Position numbers and translations under genes: made by a program. The notes below the pieces were generated by a model. That model ran no database searches. It was not told where the DNA came from and was given only the letters and a program-made list of their open reading frames with translations. A stretch of DNA of 64,000 nucleotides from Microbispora hainanensis (GTDB lineage: Bacteria; Actinomycetota; Actinomycetes; Streptosporangiales; Streptosporangiaceae): assembly GCF_036186745.1 (NCBI RefSeq), contig NZ_CP108086.1, positions 8,308,001 to 8,372,000 of the forward strand. The letters are read 5' to 3'. Positions within the stretch are counted from its first letter, which is position 1. The number at the start of each line of letters is the position of its first letter. Positions 36,851 to 43,702 of this stretch are shown in pieces.

Positions 36851-37585
36851 ATGAGTTGGGCACACGCGGTCGGGGGGCCCGGGACCCACACGGGGTTCGA
36901 GCACCGGTTGAGACACGAGATGCGCCGCGCGATGCGCGAGGCGTTCACGAAGGGGGCGGCCATGTGGCAGCAGGAACACCACGAGGGCGGGGGCCCTCAC
37001 GAGCACCGGCACAGGGGCGGCATGCGGGGGCGCGGCCCGTGGGGCGGTTTCGGACCGGGCCCGTTCGGGCCGCCGTGGGCGGGCGGCAACTTCCCGTTCG
37101 GCCCGCGGGGCTTCGGACGGGGCAGGAAGGCCAAGCGCGGTGACGTGCGGGCGGCGATCCTCGCCCTGCTCGCCGAGGAGCCGCGCAACGGCTACCAGAT
37201 CATCCAGGAGATCGCCGAGCGCAGCCAGGGCGGATGGAAGCCCAGCCCGGGCGCGGTCTACCCGGCGCTGCAGCAGCTCACCGACGAGGGCCTGGTGCGC
37301 GCCGAGGAGACCGACGGGCGCAAGACGTTCCAGCTCACCGAGGCCGGCCGCGCCTATGTCGAGGAGCACGGTGACGAGGTCCGGGCGCCCTGGGAGGAGA
37401 TGACACCGGACATCGGCGACAACGTCCACGAGCTGTTCGACCTGTCCAGGCAGGCGGCGTCGGCGCTGGTGCAGATCGCCCACTCGGGCACCGAGGGGCA
37501 GGTCAGGCAGGCGCGGCAGGTCCTGACCGAGACCAGGCGGCGGCTCTACCAGATCCTCGCCGACGGCGACCCTGTGGAGGAGTGA
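36851..37585 (+). CDS. PadR family transcriptional regulator
   Basis: 244-aa protein. A His-, Gly-, Pro- and Phe-rich N-terminal part (about residues 40-97, e.g. HHEGGGPHEHRHRGGMRGRG) precedes a PadR winged helix (RGDVRAAILALLAEEPRNGYQIIQEIAERS, in two pieces here) with GGWKPSPGAVYPALQQLTDEG, and a C-terminal helical part. The same layout is known in many actinomycete PadR proteins; the His-rich part might bind metal. It is followed 2 bp later by the DUF1707 gene. Start ATG 36851 preceded by GGGGG; an upstream start at 36746 is possible. Confidence 0.88.
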   Translation: MSWAHAVGGPGTHTGFEHRLRHEMRRAMREAFTKGAAMWQQEHHEGGGPHEHRHRGGMRGRGPWGGFGPGPFGPPWAGGNFPFGPRGFGRGRKAKRGDVRAAILALLAEEPRNGYQIIQEIAERSQGGWKPSPGAVYPALQQLTDEGLVRAEETDGRKTFQLTEAGRAYVEEHGDEVRAPWEEMTPDIGDNVHELFDLSRQAASALVQIAHSGTEGQVRQARQVLTETRRRLYQILADGDPVEE

Positions 37586-37587
37586 CG

Positions 37588-38304
37588 ATGGTCTCCCCCG
37601 ACGAGCCCGCCGCCGCAGGCGGCGCACACGCCGGCCACGACGGCGGCACGCCGAGGGCAGGGTCGGCGGGCCGCACCCCGCCGAGCGGTCCCGCGCACGG
37701 CGGGCTGCGGATCGGCGACCGGGAGCGCGACGAGGTGACGCGGCTGCTGCACGACGCGTTCGCGCAGGGCCGCATCACCCGCGAGGAGCTCGACGAGCGC
37801 CTCGACGCGACGCTCTCGGCGCGTACGGCCGAGGACCTCCGGCGGGTGACCGCCGACCTGCCCGGCGCATGGCCGGGCGACGCCCGGACCGGGGGCGCGC
37901 CGGGCGGCGGCCCGCGGACCGGGAGCCCGTGGCACGCGGGCTTCCCGTCCGCCGGCCTGCCCGGTTTTCCCGGCTCCCCCATGGGCGCCCGCCCCGGTCC
38001 GTACGGCCCCCTCCGGCCCGGCGGACCGCAGTGGGCCGCGGCCCAGGGCAACTGGGGACAGGGCGGCTGGGGACGGGGCGGCTGGGGACGGGGCGGCTGG
38101 GGACGGGGCATGGCCCCGCGGTGGCACGACCGCCGTCCGCATCCGGCCATGTTCCTCATCCCGGTTGCCGCGATCGTCCTCCTGATGGCAGGCCCGATGT
38201 GGCCGCCGTTCCTGGTGCTCAAGCTCGTGTTCGTCGCCCTGGTGGTGAGGGCGGTGCTGGGCATGACCCACCGGCGCCGTCACGGGCCCTACTCACGACA
38301 CTGA
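37588..38304 (+). CDS. DUF1707 membrane protein
   Basis: 238-aa protein. The DUF1707 domain is visible at about residues 38-92: LRIGDRERDEVTRLLHDAFA, GRITREELDERLDA and TAEDLRRVTADLP. A Gly/Pro/Trp-rich linker with three GRGGW-type repeats follows, then two hydrophobic helices near the C-terminus. ATG 37588 has GGAGGAG 6 bases upstream within the padR end. Function unknown; probably regulated by the adjacent PadR. Confidence 0.85.
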   Translation: MVSPDEPAAAGGAHAGHDGGTPRAGSAGRTPPSGPAHGGLRIGDRERDEVTRLLHDAFAQGRITREELDERLDATLSARTAEDLRRVTADLPGAWPGDARTGGAPGGGPRTGSPWHAGFPSAGLPGFPGSPMGARPGPYGPLRPGGPQWAAAQGNWGQGGWGRGGWGRGGWGRGMAPRWHDRRPHPAMFLIPVAAIVLLMAGPMWPPFLVLKLVFVALVVRAVLGMTHRRRHGPYSRH

Positions 38305-38389
38305 CTCCGGGTATTGCGAATCGGAGCTCCAGGTGATGACTTCTCGGTAGGACCGCACGCAACCCCCTGCCGAGGAGGAACCGGGAGCC

Positions 38390-39499
38390 GTGCTGCTGCC
38401 ACGGGTCAAGCGGAGGCACGAGCCACACCGCTTCGAGGACGGAACGGTACGCATCGGCGGCGAGATCTACGGGCTGGCCGCCGAGATCAGGGATCCGACG
38501 GGGGGCGCGTGGGCCGCGCTCAGCCTGATGGACGGCACCCGGTCTCCCGACGACGTCGCGGAGGCCGTGTGCCGTCGCCTGCCCGGCGTCTCCGCGTCCC
38601 AGGCGGCGCGGATCGTCGCCGCCCTCATCGCGTCGGGGCACGTGGAGGACGCCGCGGCTCCGGCGCCGGGCGAGCTCACCGAACGGGAGCGCACCCGGTA
38701 CGACCGGAGCCGGGCGTTCTTCCAGCAGGTCGACCTGGTGCCTGGACGGCAGGGGTGGGACGCGCAGGTGCGGCTGCGCGCCGCCCGGGTCGTGGTGCTG
38801 GGCCTCGGCGGCACGGGGAGCCATGCCGCGTGGGCCCTCGCCGCCTCCGGCGTCGGCCGCCTGCACTGCGTCGACGCCGACGTGGTGGAGCTGTCGAACC
38901 TGAACCGTCAGGTCCTCTACACCGAGGACGACCTCGGCCGGGCCAAGGCGGACGTGGCCGTCGGCAGGTTGCGCCGGCTGAACTCCGACATCGAGGTCAC
39001 GGGCGAGCGGCGGGTGATCGGCAGCGAGGCCGACCTGCTGTCGATCCTGGCGGGCGCCGACGTCCTCGCGCTGTGCGCCGACGAGCCGAGGGAGCCGGGC
39101 ATCCGGATCTGGGCCAACCGGATCTGCGCGCGGGCCGGCGTGCCCTGGGTCGGCGGAGGCTACAACGGCCCGCTCGTCACCGTGGGCACCTTCGCACCCG
39201 GGCGCGGCGCCTGCTACGAGTGCCTGGCTGCGGGCGAGGCGCGTCGCCGCAGGCCGGGCCTTCCGGTGGACCTCGGAGGACCGGGCGTGGTCGCCGCCTC
39301 GGCCGGCCTGTCGGGGCACCTGGTCGCCCATTCGGTGATCTCGCTGATCACCGGAGTGCCCGAGCCCGCAATCGGAACGGTCGTCGGGCTGAACCTCATC
39401 GCATCCGACCAGCATGTGTGGGTCCGGCATCCGCCTCGCCCCGGCTGCCCGGTCTGTGGAATTCAGCGGACATCGGCCGAGTCGCAAAACAGGACTTGA
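38390..39499 (+). CDS. ThiF/E1-like adenylyltransferase with N-terminal RRE-like domain (RiPP enzyme candidate)
   Basis: 369-aa protein. Residues 1-90 resemble a PqqD/RRE-like winged helix (IYGLAAEIRDPTGGAWAALS, then LMDGTRSPDDVAEAV and a C-terminal helix). Residues 128-345 form a ThiF/E1 domain: nucleotide loop GLGGTGSHA (138-146), DADVVELSNLNRQ (162-174) with the catalytic Arg, and Lys in GRAKADVA. Zinc-type Cys pairs are CYEC (275-278) and CPVC (353-356). E1-like enzymes adenylate carboxylates, as in MccB and cyclodehydratase partners. With the adjacent 41-aa gene, the likely substrate is a peptide. GTG start with GAGGAGGAA upstream. Confidence 0.85.
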   Translation: MLLPRVKRRHEPHRFEDGTVRIGGEIYGLAAEIRDPTGGAWAALSLMDGTRSPDDVAEAVCRRLPGVSASQAARIVAALIASGHVEDAAAPAPGELTERERTRYDRSRAFFQQVDLVPGRQGWDAQVRLRAARVVVLGLGGTGSHAAWALAASGVGRLHCVDADVVELSNLNRQVLYTEDDLGRAKADVAVGRLRRLNSDIEVTGERRVIGSEADLLSILAGADVLALCADEPREPGIRIWANRICARAGVPWVGGGYNGPLVTVGTFAPGRGACYECLAAGEARRRRPGLPVDLGGPGVVAASAGLSGHLVAHSVISLITGVPEPAIGTVVGLNLIASDQHVWVRHPPRPGCPVCGIQRTSAESQNRT

Positions 39500-39581
39500 C
39501 CGATCATGTGCAACATCCGAACATTTAGGTGTTTTCTCGCGCGAGGTCCGCACCACACAAATCCACAACAGAAGGTGCCCG

Positions 39582-39707
39582 ATGACCCCTCAAGAGCAAA
39601 ACCAGACCCAGCCGGAGGAAGAGGTCGAGCCGATCGCGGCCGATATCGCGATCCGCAGGCTCGACAAGATCGAGACGACGGCCTTCAGCCAGGGGAACTC
39701 GACCTGA
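39582..39707 (+). CDS. candidate RiPP precursor peptide A (41 aa)
   Basis: A short frame starting at ATG 39582 with GAAGG 7 bases upstream. The peptide has a Gln/Glu/Pro-rich acidic leader (TPQEQNQTQPEEEVEPIAAD), then IAIRRLDKIETTAF and an S-Q-G-N-S-T tail. The block IAIRRLDKIET aligns with ITIRLLDAAET of the 42-aa gene at 42123 (pattern I-x-I-R-x-L-D-x-x-E-T), the strongest evidence that both are real and recognised by the same enzyme. Strongly predicted to be translated; the modification is unknown. It has no Cys. 82 bp after the ThiF gene. Confidence 0.7.
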   Translation: MTPQEQNQTQPEEEVEPIAADIAIRRLDKIETTAFSQGNST

Positions 39708-39909
39708 GGCCGTCCGGCGGTGCCTGACGCATGCCGCCCGCCACGAGCGGGTTTCCCGGTGGACGCATCGCGAGGCGGAGGAGGCCGCGACGGAGCCATG
39801 GGCGCCTTTCCCGGGCCCCGCGGAAAGCCCGTGCCGGCGCGGGATTTCCGCGAGCGGTTCCCCGGGCCCTGCAGTGGTTCCGGTCTCCGTGATGGTTTCG
39901 AGACCCGCA

Positions 39910-40059
39910 GCACTTCCGGGATCCGCCGCACTTCCGGGCTCGGCTGCACGCCCGGGATCCGCCGCACTTCCGGGCTGCGCCGCGGTTCCGGGATCTGTGG
40001 CGATTCCGGGCGCGTACGGAATCACCACGGGAAGCGCGTACGGAATCGCCACGGGAAGG
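39910..40059. repeat. tandem 18-bp x6 and 24-bp x2 repeat block
   Basis: Six copies of an 18-bp unit close to GCACTTCCGGGATCCGCC (39910-40017) are followed, with a 6-bp overlap, by two copies of a 24-bp unit starting GCGTACGGAATC (40012-40059). It lies in the gap between precursor A and the M50 gene. Confidence 0.9.
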
Positions 40060-40163
40060 ACACCGATTTCGGTCCCTCCGGAAAATCCGTTTCCGCGAGG
40101 AGTTCACCAAGGGTGACCCGCGGCGAGGCGCCGTACGCAGTGGGATGTGATTCGTCAGGCAGG

Positions 40164-40192
40164 ACCGGGGCGGGCCGTGCGCCCGCCCCGGT
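40164..40192 (+). terminator. hairpin upstream of the M50 gene
   Basis: Perfect 11-bp arms ACCGGGGCGGG / CCCGCCCCGGT with a 7-base loop, 22 bp before the M50 start. It could end the ThiF-precursor A transcript and lower read-through, so that precursor is made in excess. Confidence 0.7.
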
Positions 40193-40213
40193 GCCCCCCG
40201 CAGGTCACTCGTC

Positions 40214-41428
40214 ATGACGGCGACCCGGGTCATCCTGCACGACCTCGGCGTACGCCGGGATCGCGCGGAGTGGATCGTCGGACGGGTGGAGACCGGGGAC
40301 GTCATCGCCGTGCCCGAGCAGGGCATGCGGGTCATCCGCCTGTTCCAGGAGGGGGCCACGGTCCCCGAGGTGGAGCGCCGGCTCGGCGCGGAGACCGGGA
40401 CCCGGATCAACGTGGGCGGCTTCGTCGACGGCCTGGTGCGAGCGGGCCTGGTGGCGGCGGTGGACGGCCACCCCGTTCCCGCGCCCGCTCCCCCGCCGCC
40501 CACCTTTCCGCGGCTGCTGCCCCGCCACGTGCGGTGGACGCTCGATCCGGTGCTGCACGCCGCCCTGGCGGCCGTGATCCTGGCCGGTGTGGTGGTGGCG
40601 CTGCTGCGGCCGGGCGTGATGCCCGGCTGGCGGGACCTGCTCTGGAGCGACCACGGGACGCTGGTCCTGCTGGGGCAAACGGCGGCCGGCTGGCTGCTGA
40701 TCCTCCTGCACGAGCTGGCCCATCTGTGCACGGCTCGCGCCGCCGGCGTGCCGGGGCGCATCAGGTTCGGCACCCGTCTGCAGTTCCTCACGGCGCAGAC
40801 CGAGGTGTCGGGCATCTGGCTGGCGGAGCGCCGGGTCCGGCTGACGGTCTACCTCTCGGGCATGGCGCTGGACGCCGCCCTGTGCGCGGTCTGTCTCCTG
40901 CTGACCGCGACGACGGGGCCGCACCCGGCCCTGTCGGTCGTCGCCCTGACGGCGCTGGTCATGCTGTCGGCGCAGTTCCTGGTGTTCATGCGCACCGACC
41001 TCTACTTCGTCCTGCAGGACGTGACGGGCTGCCGGAACCTGTACGGCGACTCCGTCGCGTACGCCGCGCACGTGTGCCGCCGGGTCCTGCTGCGCCGGTC
41101 GGCCGATCCGCTCGCCCGGCTGCCCAGGGCCGAGGGCCGGTGGGTCCGGGCGTACACCGCACTGCTCGTCGCCGGGACCGCGCTGTGCCTCTGGCTCGCC
41201 GCGGCGGTGACGGTCCCGGCGACCCTGGGCCTGCTCGCCGGTGCCGTGCGCGCACTTCTCGACCCGCCCGGCTGGGTGGCCGCGGCGGACGGCGTGGTCA
41301 CGGTGCTGGTCGTCACCGGGTTCCACGTCCTCTGGGCCACGACGTGGTGGCGCAGGCACGGCCCGAAGGCGCGCCGTGCCGCCGGATTGCTGAGGAGGAA
41401 CCGTGATCCCGAGCGAGGTGTTCGATGA
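40214..41428 (+). CDS. M50-type membrane metallopeptidase with PqqD-like N-terminus
   Basis: 404-aa protein. Residues 1-85 resemble a PqqD-like peptide-binding fold (VPEQGMRVIRLFQEGATVPE then GFVDGLVRAGLVAAVDG). A Pro-rich linker leads to several membrane helices with the zinc motif HELAH (166-170) and the second conserved segment MRTDLYFVLQDVTGCRNLYG. This build recalls YydH-type M50 proteins of peptide loci. It may cut or export the modified peptides. The gene overlaps the next by 26 bp. Confidence 0.82.
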   Translation: MTATRVILHDLGVRRDRAEWIVGRVETGDVIAVPEQGMRVIRLFQEGATVPEVERRLGAETGTRINVGGFVDGLVRAGLVAAVDGHPVPAPAPPPPTFPRLLPRHVRWTLDPVLHAALAAVILAGVVVALLRPGVMPGWRDLLWSDHGTLVLLGQTAAGWLLILLHELAHLCTARAAGVPGRIRFGTRLQFLTAQTEVSGIWLAERRVRLTVYLSGMALDAALCAVCLLLTATTGPHPALSVVALTALVMLSAQFLVFMRTDLYFVLQDVTGCRNLYGDSVAYAAHVCRRVLLRRSADPLARLPRAEGRWVRAYTALLVAGTALCLWLAAAVTVPATLGLLAGAVRALLDPPGWVAAADGVVTVLVVTGFHVLWATTWWRRHGPKARRAAGLLRRNRDPERGVR

Positions 41429-42041
41429 CGTCAGGGCCGCCGACGGCGAGTTCCTGGGGTTGGCGGCCTACCAGGCGGAGTTCGAGGAGGTCTACCGCGA
41501 CGCGTCGGAGGTGGTGTGGAAGCTGGAGCGCGCCCAGCACTTCCACGAGCCGGCCGTGCCGAGCTGGCGGGCCGCCGACGCGGGCGACTGGGCGAAGGCC
41601 GTCGAGCTCATCGAGGAGATGCGGGCCCCGCTGACCGCGATGTACCGCGAGCGGGCCCCGTTCCGGCGGCTGCGTGTCGTCGAGCTGCCCCTCACTCCCT
41701 ACCTGCGGTGGGAGGCGCAGATCTTCGCCGTACGGGTGGCGGCGGGCGAGGAGATCAGAGTGATCGGAGCGGCGGCGGTCGCCCCCCTGGAGACCCGGGC
41801 GCCGCTGCCCGAGCTGGTGGTCTTCGGCCCGAGCCTGCTGTACGAGGTCCGCTACGACGAGATCGGGGCCGCCGTCGGGGCCCGCCGGATCACCGACACC
41901 GCGGTCGTCGCCCCCTGCCTGTCCGCCCTGGCCTCCCTGTACGGCGAGGGCGAGGACCTGATGCCGTTCTTCGAACGCGAGGTGGCCCCGCTGCCGCCCC
42001 CGCTCGATCTGTCGGAGAAGTCCGCGGAGATTGGGCCTTGA
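41403..42041 (+). CDS. DUF6879-like protein A
   Basis: 212-aa soluble protein. It shares with the downstream paralogue the blocks VVWKLERAQHFHEP, RRLRVVELPLTPYLRWE / RRLRIVEMPPTPYLQWE, and EVRYDEIGAAVGARRITDT / EILYDEIGAHVGGRRITDT. These resemble the W-x-L-E, R-x-x-V-x-x-P-x-x-x-Y-L and Y-D motifs of DUF6879, a family I know mostly beside XRE/DUF397 regulators. Here it sits in a peptide-modifying locus. GTG 41403 has GAGGAGG upstream and lies in the end of the M50 gene. Role unknown; peptide binding or immunity is possible. Confidence 0.7.
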   Translation: MIPSEVFDDVRAADGEFLGLAAYQAEFEEVYRDASEVVWKLERAQHFHEPAVPSWRAADAGDWAKAVELIEEMRAPLTAMYRERAPFRRLRVVELPLTPYLRWEAQIFAVRVAAGEEIRVIGAAAVAPLETRAPLPELVVFGPSLLYEVRYDEIGAAVGARRITDTAVVAPCLSALASLYGEGEDLMPFFEREVAPLPPPLDLSEKSAEIGP

Positions 42042-42122
42042 CCCTGAATCGGCAGCGGCCAACGATCGACGTGTCGCCCTCGGGGGAGAGTTTGCGGCCA
42101 CGCCGACGAACGGGAGGGTGAG

Positions 42123-42251
42123 ATGAAGCCGGCCGAGCCAGAACCCGAGGTGGTGCAGGAGACCGAAGGAACGGCGAGGACGAGGCAGATCACGATCAGG
42201 CTGCTGGACGCGGCGGAGACGGCCGTGTGCAGCAACTCGACGGGGAACTGA
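42123..42251 (+). CDS. candidate RiPP precursor peptide B (42 aa)
   Basis: Too short for usual gene calling. ATG 42123 has GGGAGGGTGAG just upstream. The peptide has an acidic leader (MKPAEPEPEVVQETEG), a basic stretch TARTRQ, then ITIRLLDAAETAV and a C-S-N-S-T-G-N tail. It aligns with precursor A over I-x-I-R-x-L-D-x-x-E-T. Unlike A it carries one Cys and ends in Asn; MccB-type E1 enzymes act on a C-terminal Asn, so the end residue is worth noting, though A ends in Thr. It is followed by a hairpin. Confidence 0.7.
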   Translation: MKPAEPEPEVVQETEGTARTRQITIRLLDAAETAVCSNSTGN

Positions 42252-42277
42252 CTGACCAGACGTCCGCGGAAGATCCA

Positions 42278-42318
42278 AGCGCGCCAGTTTCCAGATCCGG
42301 GCCGGGGCCTGGCGCGCT
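42278..42318 (+). terminator. hairpin after precursor B
   Basis: Perfect 10-bp arms AGCGCGCCAG / CTGGCGCGCT with a 21-base loop, between precursor B and the second DUF6879-like gene. A partial terminator would favour precursor over downstream protein. Confidence 0.65.
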
Positions 42319-42355
42319 CCGACCAGCGATTCGGCTTCTGGCCGAAGGAGACTTC

Positions 42356-42985
42356 ATGCCCGGAGAAGCGTTCGAGCACGTCAGACAGGCCGCGGGAGAG
42401 GTGCTTCCCGTGGTGGAGTACCGGACCGAGCTCTACGACCACCTGCGCCGGATGGAGGGTGTCGTATGGAAGCTGGAACGCGCCCAGCACTTCCACGAGC
42501 CCGACACCCCGAGCTGGGTCGCCATGATGAGCGGTGACTGGGACCGGTCGCTCTCGCTGATGGCCGAGATGCGCTTCGCCGACGACCTGCCGCCCCGGGC
42601 GGAGCTGCGCCGGCTGCGGATCGTCGAGATGCCGCCGACGCCCTACCTGCAGTGGGAGATCGTGCTGCTCGCGGCGCGCACGCGGGCGGGCGAGCGGGCG
42701 CGGGCGCTGCACGCCCGGTCCGTACGCCGCCTGGAGACCCGCGCTCCGCTGCCCGAGCTGCTGATCGTCGACAGGGACCTGATGTACGAGATCCTCTACG
42801 ACGAGATCGGCGCCCATGTGGGCGGGCGGCGGATCACCGACACCCGGGTGGTCGGGGACTGCACGCGAGCCGTCGCGGAGCTGTACGCCGGCGCCGAGGA
42901 CATGGTGGCCTTCCACGACCGCGAGGTGGCACGGCTGCCGCCGCCGGGCACCGGGCGGATCCTGTCCCGCCCCGGCCACCCGTGA
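42356..42985 (+). CDS. DUF6879-like protein B
   Basis: 209-aa paralogue of the protein at 41403, with the same ordered blocks (VVWKLERAQHFHEPDTPSW, RRLRIVEMPPTPYLQWE, RRLETRAPLPELLIVDRDL, YDEIGAHVGGRRITDTRVV). ATG 42356 has AAGGAG 6 bases upstream. Each paralogue lies next to one precursor (A-type protein before precursor B, B-type after). Role unknown; two copies suggest one for each peptide, or a heterodimer. Confidence 0.7.
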   Translation: MPGEAFEHVRQAAGEVLPVVEYRTELYDHLRRMEGVVWKLERAQHFHEPDTPSWVAMMSGDWDRSLSLMAEMRFADDLPPRAELRRLRIVEMPPTPYLQWEIVLLAARTRAGERARALHARSVRRLETRAPLPELLIVDRDLMYEILYDEIGAHVGGRRITDTRVVGDCTRAVAELYAGAEDMVAFHDREVARLPPPGTGRILSRPGHP

Positions 42986-43014
42986 GGCGCGCCCGGCCGC
43001 GCCGGCGGGACAGG
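42961..43014 (+). terminator. hairpin spanning the end of the second DUF6879-like gene
   Basis: Perfect 11-bp arms CCTGTCCCGCC / GGCGGGACAGG flank the stop codon with a 32-base loop. Likely end of the RiPP operon. Confidence 0.55.
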
Positions 43015-43030
43015 TGACGGCGGGGCAGGG

Positions 43031-43066
43031 ACGGCAGGCAGGGGACGGCAGGCAGGGGACGGCAGG
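43031..43066. repeat. 14-bp tandem repeat x2.6
   Basis: ACGGCAGGCAGGGG occurs at 43031 and 43045 and begins again at 43059. It lies 46 bp past the stop of the second DUF6879-like gene and before the MarR gene. Confidence 0.8.
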
Positions 43067-43147
43067 ACGAAGCGACGACGGGGGCGGCAGGGCAGGTGAC
43101 GGTCGCCGGGCCGGGGGACGGAGCATGGTGAGCGGGCGGGGCAGGAC

Positions 43148-43591
43148 TCAGGCCCCGTCCCGCCCGTGCTCCTCCAGCGCCGTGCGCAGCGTGGCGAGCG
43201 TGGCGGCGGTCCGGGCGAGCTCGGCGGGCGGGACGGCGGCGGTGCGGGCGGCCAGCTCGTCCCGCAGGGTCGGGCGGGCCGCGGCCAGGAGCCGGGAGCC
43301 CTCCGGCGTGAGGCTGAGGACGGATGACCGCCGGTCGTCCGGATGCGCCGTGCGCACGCACAGGCCCGCGCTTTCGAGCCGGTCGACGGCCTTGCTCACG
43401 GCTCCGACCGTGATCCCCACCTCGCGCACGATGTCGAGCACCCGGCAGCCGGGACGGCCTTCGATGATGTCCAGGAACTCGAACTGCCCCAGGCCGATGC
43501 CGTGCTCGGCGCGCAGCCGGTCGCTCACCGTGTTGTACAGCCGGGTCTCGACGCGGACGAGATCGGTGAACAGGCGAGTGATGTCGGTCAC
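43148..43591 (-). CDS. MarR family transcriptional regulator
   Basis: 147-aa regulator. DLVRVETRLYNTVSDRLRAE is the N-terminal dimer helix, GQFEFLDIIEGRPGCRVLDI and VGITVGAVSKAVDRLESAGL the winged helix, and RTAHPDDRRSSVLSLTPEGS the wing. GTG start 43591. It is divergent from an alpha/beta hydrolase gene, with two palindromes between them that this protein probably binds. Confidence 0.92.
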   Translation of the reverse strand: MTDITRLFTDLVRVETRLYNTVSDRLRAEHGIGLGQFEFLDIIEGRPGCRVLDIVREVGITVGAVSKAVDRLESAGLCVRTAHPDDRRSSVLSLTPEGSRLLAAARPTLRDELAARTAAVPPAELARTAATLATLRTALEEHGRDGA

Positions 43592-43607
43592 ATCCGCCGA
43601 ACATCTC

Positions 43608-43671
43608 GATTCCAAGGAATCATCTTCTTGGGAATCGGGTTTACGATCACACGTGCATTCCACGGAATGCA
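43608..43671. promoter_or_regulatory. paired MarR operators
   Basis: GATTCC-AA-GGAATC (43608-43621) and TGCATTCC-AC-GGAATGCA (43654-43671) are perfect palindromes sharing ATTCC-N2-GGAAT. They flank the divergent promoters of the MarR and hydrolase genes. Confidence 0.75.
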
Positions 43672-43702
43672 TCCTTTCACCATCGACTCCCCGGAGGTTC
43701 TG

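Larger units (their letters stand above)
39708..40213 (+). other. 506-bp gap inside the RiPP locus
   Basis: Lies between precursor A and the M50 gene. It holds the 18-bp and 24-bp repeat block (39910-40059) and a strong hairpin near its end. Frames cross it on both strands but show only repeat-derived low-complexity protein, so no gene is called. Confidence 0.5.

Noticed and set aside
39720-40217. Frames on both strands across the repeat block in the RiPP locus
   Set aside because: They are low-complexity products of the 18- and 24-bp repeats without ribosome sites or family likeness; I keep the region as a repeat.
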